A stretch of 59,133 nucleotides of DNA from Sphaerisporangium melleum (lineage in GTDB: Bacteria; Actinomycetota; Actinomycetes; Streptosporangiales; Streptosporangiaceae). Below the pieces are notes generated by a model. That model made no database searches. It had not been told where the DNA came from and saw nothing but the letters and a program-made list of their open reading frames with translations. Of the stretch, positions 17,730 through 26,343 are shown one piece after another; position 1 is the first letter of the stretch; the number at the start of each line of letters is the position of its first letter. The stretch covers positions 1-59,133 of the forward strand of contig NZ_BMNT01000019.1 in the NCBI RefSeq assembly GCF_014646695.1, read 5' to 3'. The translations under genes and the position numbers were made by a program.

Positions 17730-18604
17730 CGCTGGAGCGGAAGGTCCCGGGCGGGCGTGAGGAGCCGGTGGGCGGCGGGTACGCCCCCGGGCGGACGCTG
17801 CCGCTGCGGGTGGAGGTCGTGCGCCAGTTGAAACGGCGGCGCACCGCGGTGATGTTCGGCCTGCTGCTGGCCCTGCCATGGGTGCTGGTCGTGGCGTTCT
17901 CGCTGGGGCCCGCGGCCCAGCAGAACAACGCGCTGCGGCTGTCGGACCTGGCCACGCAGGGCGGGCTGAACTTCGCGGCGTTCACGCTCTCGGTGTCGGC
18001 CACGCTGCTGCTGGTGGTCGCGGTCGCGCTGTTCTGCGGCGACACCGTGGCGAGCGAGGCGAGCTGGTCCTCCCTGCGCTACCTGCTGGCGGCCCCGGTG
18101 CCGCGTGACCGGCTACTGTGGCGCAAGCTGCTGGTCGCCCTGGGCTTCTCGGCCACGGCGGTCATCGTGGTCCCGGTGATGTCGCTGCTGGCCGGCACGC
18201 TCGCCTTCGGCTGGAACGACGTGCGGCTGCCCGGCACCGGCGAGGTGATCCCGGCCGTCGCGGTGCTGCCGCGGTTCGGCATCGTCGTGGGGTACGCGCT
18301 GGTGAGCCAGCTCGTCGTGGCGGCCCTGGCGTTCCTGCTGTCGGTGAGCACCGACTCGCCGCTCGGCGCGGTCGGCGGCGCGGTCGGGCTGGTCATCGTG
18401 AGCAACATCCTGCAGGCGGTGGAGGCACTCGGCACGCTGCGCGAGTTCCTGCCGACCTTCTGGAACACCGCCTGGCTGGACGCCCTGGTCCCCGAGCTCG
18501 ACTGGAGCGGCATGGCCCGCGGCGCCGCGCTGTCGGTGACCTACGCGTCGATCCTGACCGCCCTGGCCTTCCGACGCTTCCGCCGCAAGGACATCGTCTC
18601 CTGA
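17726..18604 (+). CDS. ABC-2 type transporter permease
   Basis: 292-aa membrane protein with six spans. The gene starts at GTG 17726, overlapping the stop of the hydrolase-ATPase gene in a GTGA. After a basic N-terminal tail the first span is VMFGLLLALPWVLVVAFSLG. The segment SEASWSSLRYLLAAPVPRDR is typical of ABC-2 permeases (the inner coupling region before the next span), and the protein ends in a basic FRRFRRKDIVS tail. It is the membrane partner of the upstream ATPase; substrate unknown. The hydrolase domain of the partner could act on the exported molecule. Confidence 0.88.
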   Translation: MTLERKVPGGREEPVGGGYAPGRTLPLRVEVVRQLKRRRTAVMFGLLLALPWVLVVAFSLGPAAQQNNALRLSDLATQGGLNFAAFTLSVSATLLLVVAVALFCGDTVASEASWSSLRYLLAAPVPRDRLLWRKLLVALGFSATAVIVVPVMSLLAGTLAFGWNDVRLPGTGEVIPAVAVLPRFGIVVGYALVSQLVVAALAFLLSVSTDSPLGAVGGAVGLVIVSNILQAVEALGTLREFLPTFWNTAWLDALVPELDWSGMARGAALSVTYASILTALAFRRFRRKDIVS

Positions 18605-18674
18605 GCTGCCGGTGGTCCTCGCCGAGCGGTACGGGCGGCCGCACACGAGCGCCCGGTGCCCGCCGCGATGCGGG

Positions 18675-19616
18675 TCAGGCCTCCGGCGCGGGAGCGACCC
18701 GTCCCGGTTCCGGGGAGGCGCTGAGACCAGGTCTCGACGCGCGGGCGGGCCGGGTGAGCCAGGTGGGAGGGGCGAGGGTCGCGATCGCCGCTGCGAGGAC
18801 GGGCAGTCCGGCGGCGAGGACGGCGATCGCCGTCCATGGCGTTTCGAAGGGTGCTCGCGGCGGCGCCGGCTCCCAGTCGACATAAGTGGTCATCGGCCAG
18901 GCCAGCGACAGGCCGATGACGCACCCGGCGGCGAGGCCGATCACCGTCCCGCATGCGGCGCGGAAAGCCGCTCGCCAGCCGTTGAGGAAGCGCAGGGCCA
19001 CGGCCGAGCCGCCACCGAGCCTGCGCAGGACGCGCTCGGAGCCGGCCGAGCGGGTGGCGGCGAGCGCGCCCGCGAGGGCGAGGAGAATCAGCAGCGCGAC
19101 GACGTACACCCACGAGGTCTGCGGCTGATATCCCTGAAGGTCCCTCGCCCTCCCCTGCGCCGTGACGGCAGGCGCGATGATCATCAGTGCGACCGCGACG
19201 GCGGTCGCCACCATCGTCGCCGCCACTCCCGCCGCGGTGCCGGCGGGCGCGCCCGCCTGGTGGACGGCCGGCCGGAGCGCGCGCGGCAGAAGCGCGACGC
19301 GGCGCCGGAGCGTCATCAGCAGCAACGAGACGAAGGGACCCAGCCCGAGGACGAGCAGAGCCGCGCCGTACACGCCCGCCAGGGCGGTCATCGCCGACCC
19401 GAAGTCGTCGTAGTGCATGTCTTCGCTCGTGCTCCAGGCGGTGAGCCCGGTCGCCGCGGCGCCGGTCGCGACCAAGGCCGCTCCCCAGATCAGGAAGCGC
19501 GCGCTCATGCGATCGCGCGTGCGGACCGGGGCCGACACCGCCGCGAGACCCACCGAGCCACAGAGGAATGACAGCGGGATGCCCGCGATGACCAGATAGA
19601 ACAGCATGGATAACAC
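18675..19616 (-). CDS. Membrane protein, possibly half of an FtsX-like permease
   Basis: 313-aa protein with about six to eight hydrophobic spans. Start may be GTG 19616 or ATG 19607; neither has a clear ribosome site. The stretch LRRRVALLPRALRPAVHQAG, followed by a long hydrophobic helix (TMVATAVAVALMIIAPAVTA), resembles the start of the second half of actinobacterial FtsX/MacB-type permeases (R-x-x-RTAPA pattern). There is no partner ATPase beside it. It is convergent with the ABC-2 permease and divergent from the following plus-strand gene. Function unknown; a truncated permease is one reading. Confidence 0.6.
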   Translation of the reverse strand: MLSMLFYLVIAGIPLSFLCGSVGLAAVSAPVRTRDRMSARFLIWGAALVATGAAATGLTAWSTSEDMHYDDFGSAMTALAGVYGAALLVLGLGPFVSLLLMTLRRRVALLPRALRPAVHQAGAPAGTAAGVAATMVATAVAVALMIIAPAVTAQGRARDLQGYQPQTSWVYVVALLILLALAGALAATRSAGSERVLRRLGGGSAVALRFLNGWRAAFRAACGTVIGLAAGCVIGLSLAWPMTTYVDWEPAPPRAPFETPWTAIAVLAAGLPVLAAAIATLAPPTWLTRPARASRPGLSASPEPGRVAPAPEA

Positions 19617-19785
19617 AGCGAGATGCTACGCAGCGGTGCGCACGACGTCACGGGGGTGAAGGAGACGAAGATGTCCTGCGACAAGGCGGTGATCTGAGCG
19701 GCGTGATACCGATGGGGGCGGTGGGGATGGTGACTTTCCGGAGACGAATGTCGGCTCCGGTGCGCGCGCGGCCCGGCACTCTGCG

Positions 19786-21174
19786 ATGATCCTCCCGGTA
19801 ATCCTGTCGGACATCGAGAATGACGGACAGAGACTGATGCCCCCCTTCGAGCAGATAACCACCTTCGCCGCCGATCATCCAGGTCAAACGGCCATCATCT
19901 GTGCGTCCGCCCTGGTGCTCTTGGTCCTGGCGTTCTTCACTCTCCGCGCGACCTACCGCGCCTGCGCCGTCGCCTACCGCAAGTTCGCCGAGAACCGCCC
20001 GGCGGAGGACATCCTCACCATCGTGGCCGCCAGCATCGCCACCGGGGTGTCCGCGCAGGGCATGTGGCGGTTCTCCGGAGACGTGCTCGGCTTCGACGGG
20101 CCGCTGCGCCTGCTGCTCTTCGCGTTCATCGAGGTCGCGGTGATCACCAGCGCGGTGCGGGCGCGCCGCAACATGCGGGAGAACTTCTCGGCCGGCATCG
20201 ACGGCATCGCCGTGTGGGCGCTCACCAGCCTGTCCGCGGTGCTGTCCAGCCTGGACGCCCGCAGCCTGGCCGAGGCCATCTTCCGGCTCGCCGCCCCGCT
20301 GGTCGCCGCGTGGCTGTGGGAGCGCGGCATGGCCATCGAGCGGCACCGCATCACCGGCCGCTCGCGCATCAAGTGGCGGCTCACCCCCGAGCGGGCCATG
20401 GTGCGGCTCGGGCTGGCCGAGGTCAGCGATCGCACGGCCAGCGAGGTGGACGCGCACCGCAGGCTCACCCGGGTCGCGCTGGCCGCCAAGCGGGCCCGCG
20501 CGCTGCGCGAGGCCGGCGCCTCCGACCGCAAGATGCGGGCGGCGCTCGCCAGGCTCGACCGGGTGATGGACCAGGCGGTGGAGCACACCGGCCTCGCCGT
20601 CGACTCCACCCGGCAGGAGGCCCTGCTCCAGCAGATCGGCGCGCTCTACAACACCAGCGCGCTCATCGACCTGCGTCCGCCGGTGCCCTGGGGCCCCGAG
20701 GAGGAGGACGAGCGGCGGCACGCCCTGCCCGCGTCCTCGGCGCCGGTCGCGGCCTACAACGCCCTCGACGACGAGGAAGAGGAGGCCGAGATCATGGATC
20801 CGGACCACGCTCCGCAGGTCGTCGACACCGCCCAGCGCGCCGCCCTGCTGCGCGCGGCGCGGGCGTACTGGGACAAGCAGATCGAGCGCAAGATCGTGCC
20901 GAGGGCGGCCGACATCGCCCGGGAGGTCGGCATCCCGCTGACCACGGCCAGGGAGGTGCGCGCGCTGTGGAAGCTCGAGCCGCGGGCGCACGCGCTGATC
21001 GAGAGCGCCTACAACGAGCACGGCATCGTCGACACCGGGACCTTCCCCGCGATCCTCGTCCCCGAGAAGGCCGAGCGGCCGGCGGCGGACCGGGCCGAGC
21101 GGCGCGAGCCGGAGCTCGAGCCGGTGTTCAGCATGAACGGCTCCTCGCCCACGGCCGATCCGGTCGGCGCCTGA
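19786..21174 (+). CDS. Membrane protein with C-terminal HTH-like region, unrecognised
   Basis: 462 aa from ATG 19786; ATG 19837 would remove 17 residues and also fits. Four hydrophobic segments lie in the first ~190 residues (AIICASALVLLVLAFFTLRA, LRLLLFAFIEVAVITSAV, IAVWALTSLSAVL, RLAAPLVAAWLWERG). The rest is soluble, Ala/Arg/Glu-rich and probably helical, with an acidic stretch (LDDEEEEAEIMDPD). A motif like a winged HTH follows: ADIAREVGIPLTTAREVRAL. Membrane proteins with a DUF2637-like N-terminus and an HTH tail occur in actinomycete conjugative elements, but no integrase, tra or rep gene is near. I do not assign a function. Confidence 0.75.
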   Translation: MILPVILSDIENDGQRLMPPFEQITTFAADHPGQTAIICASALVLLVLAFFTLRATYRACAVAYRKFAENRPAEDILTIVAASIATGVSAQGMWRFSGDVLGFDGPLRLLLFAFIEVAVITSAVRARRNMRENFSAGIDGIAVWALTSLSAVLSSLDARSLAEAIFRLAAPLVAAWLWERGMAIERHRITGRSRIKWRLTPERAMVRLGLAEVSDRTASEVDAHRRLTRVALAAKRARALREAGASDRKMRAALARLDRVMDQAVEHTGLAVDSTRQEALLQQIGALYNTSALIDLRPPVPWGPEEEDERRHALPASSAPVAAYNALDDEEEEAEIMDPDHAPQVVDTAQRAALLRAARAYWDKQIERKIVPRAADIAREVGIPLTTAREVRALWKLEPRAHALIESAYNEHGIVDTGTFPAILVPEKAERPAADRAERREPELEPVFSMNGSSPTADPVGA

Positions 21175-21191
21175 CCGGGCTCGCACGGCGA

Positions 21192-21298
21192 ACCGCCCGC
21201 GGCGCCGGAGCGCGCGGGCGGTGGTGGCGGCCCGAAGACCGGTGAAGCCTTCGGGCCGTGACGGACATGAGATGGGCTCCGCGCGGGACGCGGAGCCC
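21192..21298. terminator. Three consecutive perfect hairpins between convergent genes
   Basis: Three separate 10-bp perfect stems: 21192-21222 (ACCGCCCGCG/CGCGGGCGGT), 21228-21258 (CGGCCCGAAG/CTTCGGGCCG) and 21274-21298 (GGGCTCCGCG/CGCGGAGCCC, 5-base loop). They fill the gap between the 3' ends of the membrane-HTH gene and the small minus-strand gene. They most likely terminate transcription from both sides. Confidence 0.6.
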
Positions 21299-21315
21299 GG
21301 GCGACGGTGTCCCGG

Positions 21316-21477
21316 TCAGTCCCAGTGCGGCGGGCGCTCCTCCAGGAGATGGGACACGTCGTCGGACGAGCGCCACTCGCCCCAACCGGTGTCGGTGTCG
21401 TCGCTCGTCTGGTCAGGCAGCACCGGCAGTCCCTCATCGAAGAGGTCCACCGGACGCAGGTCATCCGGCTCGTGCAC
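21316..21477 (-). CDS. Small acidic conserved actinobacterial protein (53 aa)
   Basis: GTG at 21477 has GGAG seven bases upstream; an adjacent in-frame GTG at 21483 is too close to that site. The peptide reads HEPDDLRPVDLFDEGLPVLP, then a segment with DDTDTGWGEW, and ends LLEERPPHWD. Small acidic proteins with a DTD-x-GWGE motif and an ERPPHW tail are widespread in actinomycetes as hypothetical proteins; the resemblance is from memory. Coding bias (G/C third positions) supports it. Function unknown. It is divergent from the STAND regulator. Confidence 0.7.
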   Translation of the reverse strand: MHEPDDLRPVDLFDEGLPVLPDQTSDDTDTGWGEWRSSDDVSHLLEERPPHWD

Positions 21478-21671
21478 AGTCACGCTCCAATGCTACGCGC
21501 CCGGCGGCCGGTGCGACCCGCACCCCCACCATCACCACCCGTCCCATCGCCCCCACCCGTTCCACCGCCTCCCGGCCGGGCATACGCCCGCGGCACTGGG
21601 ACAGCCGACGGTCGGCACGGGTACGATGCCGAAGCAGGCAGCACGCCGGAACCACCCCCGTGAGGCGGCCC

Positions 21672-23786
21672 ATGGCATCCCCCGCAGAGTGGCGGAGAAC
21701 GGGTAATCTTCCCGCGGAGCTCACGAGCTTCGTCGGACGCGAGCGGCTGCTCGCCACCATCCGGCAACGCTTCCAGGAGTCCCGCCTGGTCACCGTGACC
21801 GGCATCGGCGGCGTCGGCAAGTCCCGCACCGCGCTGCGCGTCGCCCACCAGATGAGCCCGCAGTTCCCCGACGGCGTCTGGTACGTCGACCTGTCGCGTC
21901 TGCAGGACCCGACGATGGTGCCGCACGCCGTCACCGCCGCGCTCGGCATCGCCGACCAGTCGGCCCGGCCGGAGGTCGAGACCCTCACCGAGTGGATCTC
22001 CCAGCGCGACCTGCTGGTCGTCCTGGACTCCTGTGAGCACCTGCTGGAGGCGTGCGCCGTGCTGGTCCAGCAACTGCTGCACGCGGCCCCGCGCCTGCGG
22101 GTGCTGGCCACCAGCAGGCAGTCGCTGGGCGTCCAGGGCGAGCACGGCATCCCGCTCGCGCCGCTGCTGGTGCCGGGCGACGACGGCGGCGAGAGCCCGT
22201 TCCTGAACGAGTCGATCCAGCTGTTCGCCGAGCGCGCCTCGGCGGTGCTCCCCGGCTACACCGTGGACGAGGACAACATCGGGGCGGTGTCGGAGCTGTG
22301 CCGGCGGCTCGACGGCATCCCGCTGGCCATCGAGCTGGCCTCGGTCCGGTTGCGCGCGCTGTCGGTGGAGCAGATCCTCGCGCTGCTGACCGACCGGTTC
22401 AGCCTGCTCGCCGGGGCCAGCCGCACGGCGCTGCCCCGCCACCAGACGCTGCGCGCGGCCATCGGCTGGAGCCACGAGCTGTGCGAGCCGGCCGAGCGGC
22501 TGCTGTGGGCGCGCCTTTCCATCTTCTCCGGGGACTTCGAGCTGGAGGCCGCGCGCCATGTGTGCGCCAGCGAGGACCTCCCGGCCGAGCAGGTCCTGGA
22601 CCTGATCGGCGGGCTGGTGGAGAAGTCCATCCTGCTGAGCGGGAACGAACGGGCCGGGGTGCGCTACCGCCTCATCGACACGCTGCGGCACTACGGCAGG
22701 GAGTGGCTGGACAAGCTCGGCGAGACCGACCAGGTGCGCCGTCGGCACCGCGACTATTACCTGCAGCTCGCCGAGCGGGGCGAGCGCGCCTGGTCCGGGC
22801 CGCGCCAGGTCTACTGGTTCGGGCGGATGCGGCAGGAGCACGACAACATCCGCGCCGCGCTGGACTACTGCCTGGGCGATCCCGCCGAGGCGCGCACGGG
22901 GCTCGACCTGCTGTCCTCGCTGTGGTTCATGTGGGTCGCCTGCGGGTTCGCCCGCGAGGGCCGGCTGTACCTCGAGCGGGCCCTGCACGCCAGCCCGCAG
23001 CCGAGCAGGGAGCGCTGCAAGGCCCTGTGGGTGCTCGCCTACGTCCGCAGCGCGCAGGGCGACACGGCCGGGGCGCTGGACGCCGCCGAGCAGTGCGCCT
23101 CCGAGGCCGTGCGGGTGGGCGACTCGATCGCGGTGATCCTGGCGACGAAGATGCAGGGCACGGCCGCGTTCCTGCAGGGTGACCTGCACAAGGCGACCGC
23201 GCTGCTCGGGGTGGCCATCGAGTTCCACCGCAGCGGGCGCGAGCTGAATCCCGGGCTGCTCCCGGCGATCGTCGAGCTCGCGGTGGTGCTCACCCAGCAG
23301 AACGAGCTGGCCGAGGCCGAGGCGCTGCTGCGCGACTGCCGCCAGCTCTGCGGCGAGCGCGGCGAGCTGTGGCTGCGCTCGTACGCGGTGTGGGCGACCG
23401 CGGCGATCGAACGGATGACCGGGCGCGTCGAGGACGCCGTGCTGAGCGCGCAGGAGTCGCTGCGCATCAAACGGCACTTCCACGACGTGCTGGGCGCCGT
23501 CCTGGCGATGGAGACGCTGTCGCAGCTCGCCGTCGAGCAGGGCGACCCGTCCCGGGCCGCGCGCATCCTGGGCGCGGCGCAGACGAACTGGCGGCTGTTC
23601 GGCCTGCCGCAGTTCGGCTCCCCGTTCTTCGGCACCGAGCACGAGCAGTGCGTCAAGGAGTGCAAGCGCATGCTGGGCGAGGACGCCTATCTCGACGTCT
23701 ACCAGCAGGGCACCCGGATGAACTTCGATGAGGCCGTCAGCTACGCCATGGGCGAGATCGACCCCGCCGCCCCGCCCGCCACCTGA
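21672..23786 (+). CDS. STAND-type NTPase with TPR region (AfsR/LuxR-like core, no DNA-binding domain)
   Basis: 704-aa cytosolic protein; ATG 21672 has GAGG six bases upstream. After LPAELTSFVGRERLL, the NB-ARC-like NTPase shows Walker A GIGGVGKS and Walker B LLVVLDSCEHLLE, then LRVLATSRQSLG and GIPLAIELASVRLRALS, the usual order for these regulators. The C-terminal half (about 380-690) is helical repeat, TPR-like, with GDTAGALDAAEQCA and QNELAEAEALL. Relatives often carry an N-terminal OmpR/BTAD or C-terminal LuxR HTH; neither is visible here. It may work through a partner protein. No operon partner is apparent; the terpene synthase gene is convergent 31 bp away. Confidence 0.88.
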   Translation: MASPAEWRRTGNLPAELTSFVGRERLLATIRQRFQESRLVTVTGIGGVGKSRTALRVAHQMSPQFPDGVWYVDLSRLQDPTMVPHAVTAALGIADQSARPEVETLTEWISQRDLLVVLDSCEHLLEACAVLVQQLLHAAPRLRVLATSRQSLGVQGEHGIPLAPLLVPGDDGGESPFLNESIQLFAERASAVLPGYTVDEDNIGAVSELCRRLDGIPLAIELASVRLRALSVEQILALLTDRFSLLAGASRTALPRHQTLRAAIGWSHELCEPAERLLWARLSIFSGDFELEAARHVCASEDLPAEQVLDLIGGLVEKSILLSGNERAGVRYRLIDTLRHYGREWLDKLGETDQVRRRHRDYYLQLAERGERAWSGPRQVYWFGRMRQEHDNIRAALDYCLGDPAEARTGLDLLSSLWFMWVACGFAREGRLYLERALHASPQPSRERCKALWVLAYVRSAQGDTAGALDAAEQCASEAVRVGDSIAVILATKMQGTAAFLQGDLHKATALLGVAIEFHRSGRELNPGLLPAIVELAVVLTQQNELAEAEALLRDCRQLCGERGELWLRSYAVWATAAIERMTGRVEDAVLSAQESLRIKRHFHDVLGAVLAMETLSQLAVEQGDPSRAARILGAAQTNWRLFGLPQFGSPFFGTEHEQCVKECKRMLGEDAYLDVYQQGTRMNFDEAVSYAMGEIDPAAPPAT

Positions 23787-23817
23787 TCGCGGCGCCGGGC
23801 GGGGCACCGGCGAGGGG

Positions 23818-24813
23818 TCAGCTCCGTTCGGCGTGGTCGGGGGTCAGCACGAGGTCCTGCCAGGCCTTGGTGTAGCGGCTGCTGGTGAGGGAGTAGGCCA
23901 CACTGCCGCTGATCCAGTGTTCGAGGCCGCGCACGTAGGCCGAGACGGCGGGCGAGCCGAGCGCGTCCAGGCCGGCCCGCAGCGCGACCATGCGGGTGAC
24001 GGCGGCGTCGCGCATGCGGCCGATCTCGTCCATCGACTGCTGGATCGAGCGGTGCAGGTGCCGCACCAGCACGTTGACCAGGTTGTTCGGCGCGTTGACC
24101 CCGCGGCGCTCCTTGGCGTACGACAGCAGGTCGTTGTCCCAGACCACCACGTCGTTGGCGCTGTCGGTGATCGCCCGCAGGTCGCGGTGCCGCCATTCGT
24201 CGGTGGTGAGCGGGTGCCCGGTGGCCAGGTCGATCAGCGCGAAGACGGTCAGCATGGCGCCGGTTCTGCGCCGCATGAAGATGTAGTCGCCGTAGGTGGG
24301 GATCACGGCGTCCTCACGGTTGGCGGCCTCCCAGACCTGGGCGTACAGATAGTCCTTGGTGACCGTGCGCCAGCGGTCCAGCTGGTCGGCGCTGCCCGCG
24401 TCGCGGACCCGGCACATGATGTCCAGCAAGGCGCACGCGAACGGAGCCTCCACCCGCACGCGGGAGCCGGCGTCCTCGTCCAGGACGGCGAGCAGCTGCG
24501 GCAGGGCGCGGGCGATCTCCGCGGCCCGGCGGTCGGACTCGCAGAAGGCGTCGTCGAAGGCGAACAGCCAGACGCACCAGTCGGTCACCAGGCGGAGCAT
24601 GTCACGGGAGGCGTAGGGGTAGGTGCGGGCGCCCAGCCAGCCGTAATGGGCCTCGCGGTAGCGATCGAGCTCCGCGGGGTCGTCGATCATCCGGCTCTCC
24701 ACCAGCCAGGAGAAGGTCTCGGCGTCGACCTGCTCGGCGTGCGGGCTGACCACGCTGGGGAACGGACACGACAAGGAGGGAAGAAGAAGCTTGAGCGGCG
24801 CTAAATCAGCCAT
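23818..24813 (-). CDS. Class I terpene synthase (bacterial sesquiterpene-type cyclase)
   Basis: 331-aa cyclase that ionises a prenyl diphosphate with Mg2+. FAFDDAFCE holds the Asp-rich motif (D87, D88, with E92), and NDLLSYAKE is a perfect NSE/DTE triad (N227, S231, E235). A C-terminal RY pair (SSRYTKA) and Arg residues in FMRRRTGAML complete the diphosphate-sensing set. Length is normal for bacterial sesquiterpene cyclases. ATG 24813 is used. No P450, prenyltransferase or other tailoring gene is adjacent, so it would use the cell's own farnesyl or geranyl diphosphate. The product cannot be predicted from sequence by eye. Confidence 0.93.
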   Translation of the reverse strand: MADLAPLKLLLPSLSCPFPSVVSPHAEQVDAETFSWLVESRMIDDPAELDRYREAHYGWLGARTYPYASRDMLRLVTDWCVWLFAFDDAFCESDRRAAEIARALPQLLAVLDEDAGSRVRVEAPFACALLDIMCRVRDAGSADQLDRWRTVTKDYLYAQVWEAANREDAVIPTYGDYIFMRRRTGAMLTVFALIDLATGHPLTTDEWRHRDLRAITDSANDVVVWDNDLLSYAKERRGVNAPNNLVNVLVRHLHRSIQQSMDEIGRMRDAAVTRMVALRAGLDALGSPAVSAYVRGLEHWISGSVAYSLTSSRYTKAWQDLVLTPDHAERS

Positions 24814-24874
24814 TCCCCCATGATGGCAACAAAGTAACCAATTAACTACAGGCCGACAGTGGTGATTCGACCGG

Positions 24875-25267
24875 TTACTTCGCTTCCGGCGTGAACCACG
24901 CCAGCATTTCGGCCTGCCCGAACATCTGTGCGGTCGCGTACGCCGACGGGTTGCCCCGGTGCGGATCGGCCCCGGCCGCGAGCAGGGCCCGCACCACGTC
25001 CGGCTCCTTCTTGAACACCGCGCCGGCGAGCGGCGTCTGCCCCCGGTCGTTCGCCCGATCGGGGTCGGCGCCGCGCTCCAGCAGCGCGCGCACGGTCTCG
25101 GCGTGGCCGTGGTAGGCCGCGAGCATGAGCAGGGTGTCGCCCTTGTCGTTGGCCAGGCCGGCCGGGACGCCCGCGTCCACGTACGCGCACAGCCGGTCGG
25201 TGTCGCCGGCCCTGGCCATCTGGAACAGCCGGGTGGCCAGCTCCACGACCTCGGCGTCCTCTTCCAC
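24875..25267 (-). CDS. Ankyrin-repeat protein
   Basis: 130-aa protein from GTG 25267. The body has three ankyrin-type repeats: NDKGDTLLMLAAYHGHAETV followed by RALLERGADP; NDRGQTPLAGAVFKKEPDVV followed by RALLAAGADP; and a shorter last unit. GGAG lies only two bases before this GTG. An in-frame ATG at 25399 would add 44 Pro/Gly/Ala-rich residues that do not look conserved, so the start is uncertain. Ankyrin repeats mediate protein binding; no catalytic domain is present. It lies between the terpene synthase and the divergent PAC2 gene, with no obvious functional link. Confidence 0.8.
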   Translation of the reverse strand: MEEDAEVVELATRLFQMARAGDTDRLCAYVDAGVPAGLANDKGDTLLMLAAYHGHAETVRALLERGADPDRANDRGQTPLAGAVFKKEPDVVRALLAAGADPHRGNPSAYATAQMFGQAEMLAWFTPEAK

Positions 25268-25440
25268 GTCTCCATTGTGCCCGGCGCCCCCGTGCCCGGC
25301 GGCGGAGGCCCGGCGCGGGGCCCGCGCGGGGGGGACCGGATGTGGCCGCCCGGGCAGCAGACCAGGGGACTCACCGGCGGAATCGTCAGGACATCCCATA
25401 GGTTCTCTGTTGAGAGACGATAGAAAGGCTGGGACCCAAG

Positions 25441-26343
25441 GTGTTCGACCCGACGGATCTTTACCGGCTCAGCGGTGATGTCCCTGAGCTGACCGATCCG
25501 GTGCTGCTCTACCACTTGGAGGGGTTCGTGGACGCGGGCGGGGCGGGCCGGCTCGCGGTCGGCCACCTGCTCGCCGAGTTGGAGCACCGGGTCGTCGCGA
25601 CGTTCGACGTCGACCGTCTTCTGGACTACCGGTCGAGGCGGCCGCTGATGACCTTCGACACCGACCGGTGGGTCGACTGCGAGTCGCCCGAGCTGGTGGT
25701 GTACCTCACGCACGACGCGGCGGGCACGCCGTTCCTGGTGATGCACGGCCCCGAGCCCGACCGCGAGTGGGAGCTGTTCGTGGAGGCCGTCGGCACGCTC
25801 GCCACCCGGCTGAACATCGGCAAGCTGGTCACCGCGCACGGCATCCCGATGGCCGCGCCGCACACCCGGCCGCTCGGCCTGACCGGCCACGGCACCCGTC
25901 CCGGGCTGACCAGCGGGCCGGGCAGCCCGTTCGGCCGCATCCAGGTGCCGGGCAGCGCCGCCTCCCTGCTGGAGCTGCGCCTGGGCTCGCGCGGGTACGA
26001 CGCGCTCGGCTACGCCGTCCACGTGCCGCACTACCTGGCCCAGGCGGAGTACCCCCGGGCGGCGGTGACGGCGCTGGAGGCGGTCAGCCGCGACACCGGG
26101 CTGGTGTTCCCGATGGACGGCCTGCGCGACGCCGCCGAGAAGACCACGGCCGAGATCGAGGAGCAGATCATCGCCTCGGCCGAGCTGTCCACCGCCATCC
26201 AGGGGCTGGAGCAGCAGTACGACGCCTTCCACGGCGCCGAGCGCGAGAACCTCATGGCCGAGAGCACGCCCATGCCGACCGGCGAGGAGCTGGCCGCGCA
26301 GTTCGAGCGCTTCCTCGCCGAGCGGGACGAGAAAGACTCGTGA
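25441..26343 (+). CDS. PAC2-family protein
   Basis: 300-aa protein from GTG 25441 (AAAGG upstream). It matches the actinobacterial PAC2 (proteasome-assembly-chaperone-like) family: LLYHLEGFVDAGGAGRLAVG at the N-terminus, VATFDVDRLLDYRSRRPLMT, and the conserved GYAVHVPHYLAQAEYPRAAV. An acidic coiled tail follows (EIEEQIIASAEL to ERFLAERDEKDS). Actinobacteria with proteasomes usually encode several such proteins; the exact role is unproven. It overlaps the oxidoreductase gene by four bases (GTGA). Confidence 0.88.
   Translation: MFDPTDLYRLSGDVPELTDPVLLYHLEGFVDAGGAGRLAVGHLLAELEHRVVATFDVDRLLDYRSRRPLMTFDTDRWVDCESPELVVYLTHDAAGTPFLVMHGPEPDREWELFVEAVGTLATRLNIGKLVTAHGIPMAAPHTRPLGLTGHGTRPGLTSGPGSPFGRIQVPGSAASLLELRLGSRGYDALGYAVHVPHYLAQAEYPRAAVTALEAVSRDTGLVFPMDGLRDAAEKTTAEIEEQIIASAELSTAIQGLEQQYDAFHGAERENLMAESTPMPTGEELAAQFERFLAERDEKDS

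Noticed and set aside
14952-17879. 975-codon minus-strand frame opposite the hydrolase-ABC fusion
   Set aside because: Composition is low-complexity His/Arg/Gly/Pro and it has no domain; the plus strand encodes recognisable domains throughout.
19786-21174. Evidence of an integrated conjugative element
   Set aside because: Only one protein with vague similarity; no integrase, replication or transfer gene and no tRNA attachment site nearby.
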